From assembly GCA_030672555.1 (NCBI GenBank), contig DAOVGD010000012.1, forward strand, positions 1 through 10,399: 10,399 bases of DNA, written 5' to 3'. Origin of the DNA: Desulfobacterales bacterium (lineage in GTDB: Bacteria > Desulfobacterota > Desulfobacteria > Desulfobacterales > C00003106). The notes under the pieces are model-generated. The model did no database searches. It was not told where the DNA came from and saw only the letters and a program-made list of their open reading frames with translations. The stretch's first letter is position 1. The number at the start of each line of letters is the position of its first letter. Below, piece by piece: positions 6,322 to 10,399 of the stretch. The position numbers and the translations under genes are program-made.

Positions 6322-7656
6322 TTATGCCTTCAAATGCTCAGGTATCTCCATTGCTTCTATAAGGAGCTCACTGAAAAATTTTACTTTCATCCCAAGCTTA
6401 TATCCGTCAACAACATCTTCAATACCGCTATGGCAGTTGTGGCACGGCGTTACAATGGTATGGGCGCCAGTTCTTTTAAAATTCTCTGACTGTAGTCTAG
6501 CTGACTGGACCCGGATTTTCTTCCATGGCGGGCCGCAGTTAATAGTCCCGCCGCCTGCATTGCAGCAGTAGGCATGCCTGTCATTTGGGATAAGATCTAC
6601 AAAATTCTCGCACACCGCATTCATAATATACTGCAGTTTTGAGCCCAATCCTGCGTTTCTAATAACATTGCACGGGTACTGCACAGTAACAGGACCTTCG
6701 ATTTGTTTTGCTATCTTGATGCGGCCGCTTTTTATCAGGTCATAATAAAATGATATGGCATGAACTAGCGGTATAGGCGGCCTCATCCATCCTATCCAGG
6801 TGGGACCATCATATTCTGCGCCCCTGAATGCATGACCGCATTCACCCATAACAATTTTTTTGACTTTAAGCCTTTGGGCTGTTTCATAATGAAGCCTTTC
6901 CACTCTGGCCATGACCTCGAAATCGCCTGAATACATAGCCATATTGCTGTTATCCCACCCAGCAGTTGCAGGCATTGTCCAGTCACACCCTGCCACCTTC
7001 ATGATTACTGTGATATTGCCAAGGAGCTGTGCTAAAAACTTTGGTTCAGGCCCGATAACAGAGTACATAATTTCCGCGCCTTCCTTTTCCAGGGGCAAAC
7101 GGGCACTTGGCACATATCCCTGCCCCTCTTCCTCCTGCCACTGGAGAGTATCTATCCATTCATCCGGCTTTACCCACATCTGATTCATTGTGGCGGCATG
7201 GCTGTGAACCGTATCCTGCAGGTAAAGAGGCACCATTTCCAGCTTTGCGCATATCCGGCGAACCACAAGCATCATGTAGGCGATATCGATTCCAAACGGG
7301 CAGTACATGCCGCAACGCCGGCAGACATTACATTCTGTATGGGCGATTTGAGAGCATCTTTTGATAAATGCGGCGTCAACAGCGCCTTTATTTTTTAACA
7401 TTACCCAAAGGGTATCCTTTACCTTGGTGACCGGAGCAAAACTGACATCCCGGTCGTTAGAAAGAAACCAATGACATGCCTCGGAGCATAAGCCGCAGTG
7501 GATACATGTATTAATGTAAGTCCACAAACGACCGCCGGTTTCTTTATCTATAACTTCATTGATAACTTTTTCTATCTGTTGCGGGGTGAGTTTTGCCTCG
7601 GCCCGGTCCATGGCATCATCTACTACCGGTTCTCTTTTGACAATTGTGGGTCTCAT
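6322..7656 (-). CDS. tmcB: HdrD/DsrK-like iron-sulfur protein, TmcB-like
   Basis: This is a cytoplasmic iron-sulfur electron carrier of the HdrD/DsrK/HmcF/TmcB family, 444 residues. Two [4Fe-4S] ferredoxin sites lie near the N-terminus: Cys51/54/57/61 (CIHCGLCSEAC) and Cys109/112/115/119 (CNVCRRCGMYC). The C-terminal half has one complete CCG-type motif for a noncubane cluster: Cys329, Cys364-Cys365 (YCCNAGGG) and Cys405/408 (CHNC). The preceding CCG repeat is degenerate, keeping Cys224 and Cys273 but with GWDN where the Cys pair would be. There is no signal or membrane helix. AAGGAG precedes ATG 7656, 35 bases after tmcC. Length and pairing with a b-type membrane subunit fit TmcB or HmcF; the neighbours favour TmcB. 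Its electron acceptor is not shown by the sequence. Confidence 0.87.
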   Translation of the reverse strand: MRPTIVKREPVVDDAMDRAEAKLTPQQIEKVINEVIDKETGGRLWTYINTCIHCGLCSEACHWFLSNDRDVSFAPVTKVKDTLWVMLKNKGAVDAAFIKRCSQIAHTECNVCRRCGMYCPFGIDIAYMMLVVRRICAKLEMVPLYLQDTVHSHAATMNQMWVKPDEWIDTLQWQEEEGQGYVPSARLPLEKEGAEIMYSVIGPEPKFLAQLLGNITVIMKVAGCDWTMPATAGWDNSNMAMYSGDFEVMARVERLHYETAQRLKVKKIVMGECGHAFRGAEYDGPTWIGWMRPPIPLVHAISFYYDLIKSGRIKIAKQIEGPVTVQYPCNVIRNAGLGSKLQYIMNAVCENFVDLIPNDRHAYCCNAGGGTINCGPPWKKIRVQSARLQSENFKRTGAHTIVTPCHNCHSGIEDVVDGYKLGMKVKFFSELLIEAMEIPEHLKA

Positions 7657-7691
7657 AATATTCTCCTTAACATCGTTTTGCTGTTAAATTC

Positions 7692-8339
7692 TTACCAATC
7701 CTTTGAATGCTTTACATGACCCTGTTCACTCCCGAAATATGATCTTGTAAAAACAAAGAAGAGCATGTGGCTTAGCCTTGTAAAAGGAATGGCTATCAGC
7801 ATGATCTCACCAGCAAGGATATGAATTATCAGCATGGTCTTATAATCAAACCACTGATGGTATGCAATGAAGCCGGTTATAAAGGGAAGAGCGGTAATTG
7901 CCAGCAGAAGATAGTCCGAACCATCGGTGACATTTTTTACCACGGGGTCTGTTAACCTTCTGTATAAGAAAAAGATACAACCGGCAATAACTATGATTGT
8001 CATATAGTCGGTGATTGTCTCTGACAGACTCCACCAGCTTATATTCCATGATTCATCCCAGAGAATAATATGGGCCAAAAGAAAAATAGGTGTAACAATC
8101 AAACAGATATGAAAAGCAAAAGAGACGGCAGTAAATACTGGCCGTTGTTTCATATACTGATTATTAAAGGGTATTACCCAGTGCACAAGAGAAGCTAAAC
8201 TGTGTTTTAATGACATATGCGGAAACACAACCTTCTCCTTTTTAGAACCTGCTAACATGTAGAGTATTCTATACAGGCTCCCCGCAATAAAAATGATGAA
8301 GGCAGCCCATGCCAGCGGCCCGCGTACCAATTCATACAT
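7692..8339 (-). CDS. tmcC: b-type cytochrome membrane subunit, TmcC-like
   Basis: The chosen ATG 8339 gives 215 residues; a TTG at 8357 overlaps the ribosome binding site and is rejected. Five membrane helices are predicted (about 8-30, 69-94, 112-128, 142-161 and 170-190), the layout of the NarI/DsrM/HmcE/TmcC family. Histidines in the second helix (77 and 90) and around the last (173 and 191, spaced 18 as in NarI) are candidate ligands for two b haems. The protein would carry electrons between the periplasmic cytochrome and the cytoplasmic TmcB. It lies between tmcD and tmcB in one direction with gaps of 85 and 35 bases. HmcE is the nearest alternative name. Confidence 0.85.
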   Translation of the reverse strand: MYELVRGPLAWAAFIIFIAGSLYRILYMLAGSKKEKVVFPHMSLKHSLASLVHWVIPFNNQYMKQRPVFTAVSFAFHICLIVTPIFLLAHIILWDESWNISWWSLSETITDYMTIIVIAGCIFFLYRRLTDPVVKNVTDGSDYLLLAITALPFITGFIAYHQWFDYKTMLIIHILAGEIMLIAIPFTRLSHMLFFVFTRSYFGSEQGHVKHSKDW

Positions 8340-8346
8340 TTGTTTT

Positions 8347-8354
8347 CCCCCCTT
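8347..8354 (-). promoter_or_regulatory. Ribosome binding site deciding the tmcC start
   Basis: On the minus strand AAGGGGGG lies 7 bases before ATG 8339. It falls inside the extended reading frame that would begin at TTG 8357. Confidence 0.8.
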
Positions 8355-8424
8355 CAATAAATGGTATCAAAAGTTGTTGGCATTTAATGATCTTTAAGGG
8401 AACAGAATCAACTTTTCGCCGATC

Positions 8425-9699
8425 TCACATACTTGCCAACGGGACTATTCGACGATAATACTTTTTGTCTTCTATGCCCCGTATGAGGACCTTAGTCCCA
8501 TCAGGAGATATAACAGGGTCCCAAAGGGCTTCGTACTTGCTGCCCCATATCTTGCCATTAACTGCGAGGGCATACTTGCCGTGTTTTTCTACTTTACAGA
8601 TTACCTTGTCACCATCGGGGCTAAAGACCGGCGGCCAAATATTATCAAAATACTCTCCTTCTCCGAGTACGGTCCCATCAACAACAAGAAACCAGAACCC
8701 CCTGTCTTTGGCAATAGCGGCCACCTTTTTGCCATCCGGGCTAAAATAGGGCCGCAAGACACATTCTCCGAATGTAGTGCTCCATGGCTGGCCGTCTACA
8801 GCAACAGTCCATTTGGCAAACGATGTGGCAACTGTTGCCGCGATCCTCTCACCGTCAGGGCTATAGGTTTGGTACAAGATATTGGTAAAACCTTTATCCC
8901 AGACAAACGTTCCGTTGGTTGCCAGGAACCATCGGCCTCCTTGCCTTACAGGTGCGGTTACCACATCGTTTCTATGAGGATGAAAGACGGGTTCCCATGT
9001 ACAACCGGCTGTTGTCCCCCATGGTGCCCCATTTACGACAATACCGTAGTCACAAATAGCATCTCTGTATTCTGCGGCGATTTTCTTGCCGTCATTACTG
9101 ATGGTCAGTCCGTAGAGATCTACATAGTTATCTTTCCACGGCTTGCCGTTTACCACCACCGACCATGTGCCTTTCAAAAATCCTTCAAGATCGGCCTGCC
9201 CAAGGGGTACGGTTTGAGCAATAGCGGCCACGGTTTTTCCGTCAGGGCTTATCACATAACTTGCTATGCTATCCAGCTCCTTAGAGCATTTCCATGTTTT
9301 TTCATTAACTGCGATCCCATATACACCGTCTTGTTTAACAGTTGCTGCAATCATCTTGCCGTCGGCGCTAAACTTGGTATCCCAGATATACTCGTACGAT
9401 TCTTCCCAGGCCTTTCCGTCCACAGCCATAGTCCATTCCATGTCCTTTGACGCCAAAACAGTCAGCCTGCCGTCAGGGCTGAATCTGGAATACCATAGCT
9501 TTTCAAATGGCTCTTCCCACGTCTCTCCATTGACACATACGTTGAATTCTCCTTCCCCTATTTTCACAATAGAGGCAATCTTCTCGCCGTCGGGACTCAC
9601 ATAAGGCTCCCAGACATCTTCAAACTGGGCCTTCCATTCTGCTGTGTCGGCAACCATCTTTTCTTTGCTTTTCCAGTCCCAATTTTCCAAATCAGGCAT
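8425..9699 (-). CDS. tmcD: Tryptophan-rich beta-propeller-like protein, TmcD-like
   Basis: The 424-residue protein has no signal peptide or membrane helix, so it should be cytoplasmic. It is built of about ten repeats of roughly 40 residues. Each has an SPDG-type turn (for example VSPDGEKIAS, FSPDGKKVAAIAK, ISPDGTKVL), then a strand with a Trp and V-[ND]-G-x-x-W. Residues such as HPHRND in the sixth repeat show divergence. The pattern is that of WD40-like/PD40 propellers. About 22 tryptophans (5 percent) match the description of TmcD as a tryptophan-rich subunit. It is the first gene of the operon, before tmcC and tmcB. In Desulfovibrio tmcD is last, so the order differs. The exact role is unknown; a scaffold for the complex is a guess. 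Confidence 0.78.
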   Translation of the reverse strand: MPDLENWDWKSKEKMVADTAEWKAQFEDVWEPYVSPDGEKIASIVKIGEGEFNVCVNGETWEEPFEKLWYSRFSPDGRLTVLASKDMEWTMAVDGKAWEESYEYIWDTKFSADGKMIAATVKQDGVYGIAVNEKTWKCSKELDSIASYVISPDGKTVAAIAQTVPLGQADLEGFLKGTWSVVVNGKPWKDNYVDLYGLTISNDGKKIAAEYRDAICDYGIVVNGAPWGTTAGCTWEPVFHPHRNDVVTAPVRQGGRWFLATNGTFVWDKGFTNILYQTYSPDGERIAATVATSFAKWTVAVDGQPWSTTFGECVLRPYFSPDGKKVAAIAKDRGFWFLVVDGTVLGEGEYFDNIWPPVFSPDGDKVICKVEKHGKYALAVNGKIWGSKYEALWDPVISPDGTKVLIRGIEDKKYYRRIVPLASM

Positions 9700-9706
9700 T
9701 CTCACA

Positions 9707-9712
9707 CCTCCC
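9707..9712 (-). promoter_or_regulatory. Ribosome binding site deciding the tmcD start
   Basis: GGGAGG on the minus strand is 7 bases before ATG 9699, and only 1 base before an in-frame GTG at 9705, so the ATG is preferred. Confidence 0.8.
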
Positions 9713-9824
9713 TAATTTTCTACTTGTTGGAGTCTGATATCTTTCAGGCCGATAAGAATTTCTTTTCATATTACTTGGCGGACTATTACTGCCATTTTGG
9801 TGTTAGAGTGATTTTTCTACGAAA

Positions 9825-9853
9825 ATTAAATGCAACCTTAGTTTATTTTTCAA
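9825..9853 (-). promoter_or_regulatory. Candidate promoter of the tmcDCB operon
   Basis: On the minus strand TTGAAA (9853-9848) and TTTAAT (9830-9825) are each 5 of 6 to the sigma-70 consensus with a 17-base spacer. Transcription would start near 9818, giving a leader of about 118 bases before tmcD. The region is AT-rich, so chance boxes are possible. Confidence 0.55.
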
Positions 9854-9866
9854 AAAAGGTCAAGGT

Positions 9867-9892
9867 AAAAAGGATGATAAAAAAGGATGATA
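9867..9892. repeat. 13-bp perfect tandem repeat upstream of the tmcD promoter
   Basis: AAAAAGGATGATA occurs twice head to tail (9867-9879 and 9880-9892). Relative to the predicted minus-strand start it spans about -49 to -74, a usual place for activator sites. It could equally be slippage in AT-rich DNA. Confidence 0.7.
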
Positions 9893-9912
9893 AACATACG
9901 CTTCAAAAGAAA

Positions 9913-10399
9913 AAGTAGCATGACTAACTGACTGCTGTTATTAGATTAATCACGTTTGTGTGTTAATAGTGGTTTTTTTCTTCACAAGCACATGTTGGGT
10001 TGTTATAGAAAAAAATCTTTGTGTATCTAGGAGCCTGTCCGAGAATTATGTCCGTAACGAAAAAGAGTGAGAACGAGACAAAATTTTCGCAAATTTGAGG
10101 AGAATAGCAAGCCTATTTGACGAAAACTTGCGGGAATTTGGGCCGTTTCTCACGCTTTTGCAGTAGGATCAGAATTCTCGGACAGCCTCCTAGCCACAAA
10201 ACATCAGGGCAAACTTCGGAGAGGTAGTTGACATTTTTCGGACGAGGTAATTTTGCTGGCACGCCTTTTCCATCTCTTTTGAGTGAACAGTCAATCATTT
10301 TTCATCTTTTTTTTTCAATTTGCTGAAATAATTCAAGGATTTTGTGGTTCAAACCGAAAAAAGGAAAACAAAGATATTTTTTATTTGGGCAACAGCCCG
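9913..10399. other. Intergenic stretch without a convincing gene
   Basis: Beyond the tmcD promoter region no reading frame here has both a plausible ribosome binding site and protein-like composition. It holds the foldback element at 10031-10189 and otherwise AT-rich DNA. A weak bulged inverted repeat lies at 9945-9967. The last bases contain a short GGGC-AACA-GCCC hairpin that may belong to something outside the window. Confidence 0.6.
10031..10189. mobile_element. 159-bp foldback element, probable MITE
   Basis: The terminal 17 bases GAGCCTGTCCGAGAATT and their inverted copy at 10173-10189 differ at one position. Both ends are flanked by CTAG (10027-10030 and 10190-10193), which could be a 4-bp target duplication. 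The inner flanks also pair, 33 of about 49 positions, so nearly the whole element is an imperfect palindrome with a loop near 10097-10122. There is no transposase, and the only frames in it are short. This is the structure of a miniature inverted-repeat element mobilised in trans, or a large palindromic repeat. I cannot assign the parent insertion sequence family. Confidence 0.82.

Noticed and set aside
8581..9450. Long plus-strand frame of 289 codons opposite tmcD
   Set aside because: It is a shadow of the repetitive tmcD gene; the minus frame shows clear SPDG repeats, a ribosome binding site and operon context.
9724..9918. Plus-strand frame of 64 codons starting upstream of the tmcD promoter region
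   Set aside because: No ribosome binding site, lysine-rich low-complexity end caused by the AT-rich repeat, and it overlaps the likely minus-strand promoter.
9945..9967. Bulged inverted repeat resembling a CRP/FNR-type site
   Set aside because: The half-site order is CAC then GTG, the reverse of TGTGA-N6-TCACA, and there is no promoter or gene placed to use it.
10113..10298. Minus-strand frame of 61 codons
   Set aside because: It runs through half of the foldback element and into flanking DNA with no start signal; composition is not protein-like.

Overview
The window looks like a chromosomal segment of a Gram-negative anaerobe, most likely a sulfate-reducing member of the Desulfobacterota. 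The reasons are an Rnf complex with a long, ferredoxin-rich RnfB, an acidic periplasmic tetrahaem cytochrome c3, and genes resembling the Tmc transmembrane redox complex, which is known from sulfate reducers. The assignment rests on gene content read by eye; no database search was possible.

Layout, left to right. (1) 1-3927, plus strand: the end of an rnf operon, with the last codons of rnfD, then rnfG, rnfE, rnfA and rnfB, followed by a universal stress protein gene and an overlapping RseC-family gene. The G-E and E-A gaps are unusually long for this operon and each holds an inverted repeat. (2) A bidirectional terminator at 4030-4064 separates this operon from apbE on the minus strand (4083-5138), the FMN transferase expected to flavinylate RnfG and RnfD. 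(3) 5139-5397 is a divergent promoter region. The plus-strand promoter is strong and carries a palindrome over its -10 box. (4) A tetrahaem cytochrome c3 (tmcA-like, 5398-5784) and an unrecognised 110-residue protein (5876-6208) follow, closed by a second bidirectional terminator (6223-6269). (5) Converging on that terminator from the right is a minus-strand operon in the order tmcD-tmcC-tmcB: a tryptophan-rich beta-propeller protein, a b-type cytochrome membrane subunit and an HdrD-like iron-sulfur protein. (6) 9720-10399 has no convincing gene. It holds the probable tmcD promoter, a 13-bp tandem repeat and a 159-bp foldback element with near-perfect terminal inverted repeats, probably a MITE.

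How the genes work together (inference from family knowledge): Rnf exchanges electrons between ferredoxin and NAD while moving Na+ or H+ across the membrane. ApbE matures its flavoproteins in the periplasm. RseC-family proteins accompany Rnf/Rsx complexes. The Tmc-like set would carry electrons from periplasmic hydrogenase or formate dehydrogenase, through the cytochrome, across the membrane by TmcC to the cytoplasmic TmcB. The segment is therefore a compact energy-conservation island with two membrane redox complexes. Its unusual points are the split, convergent tmc arrangement, the unknown small protein beside tmcA, and three different foldback repeats in intergenic DNA.
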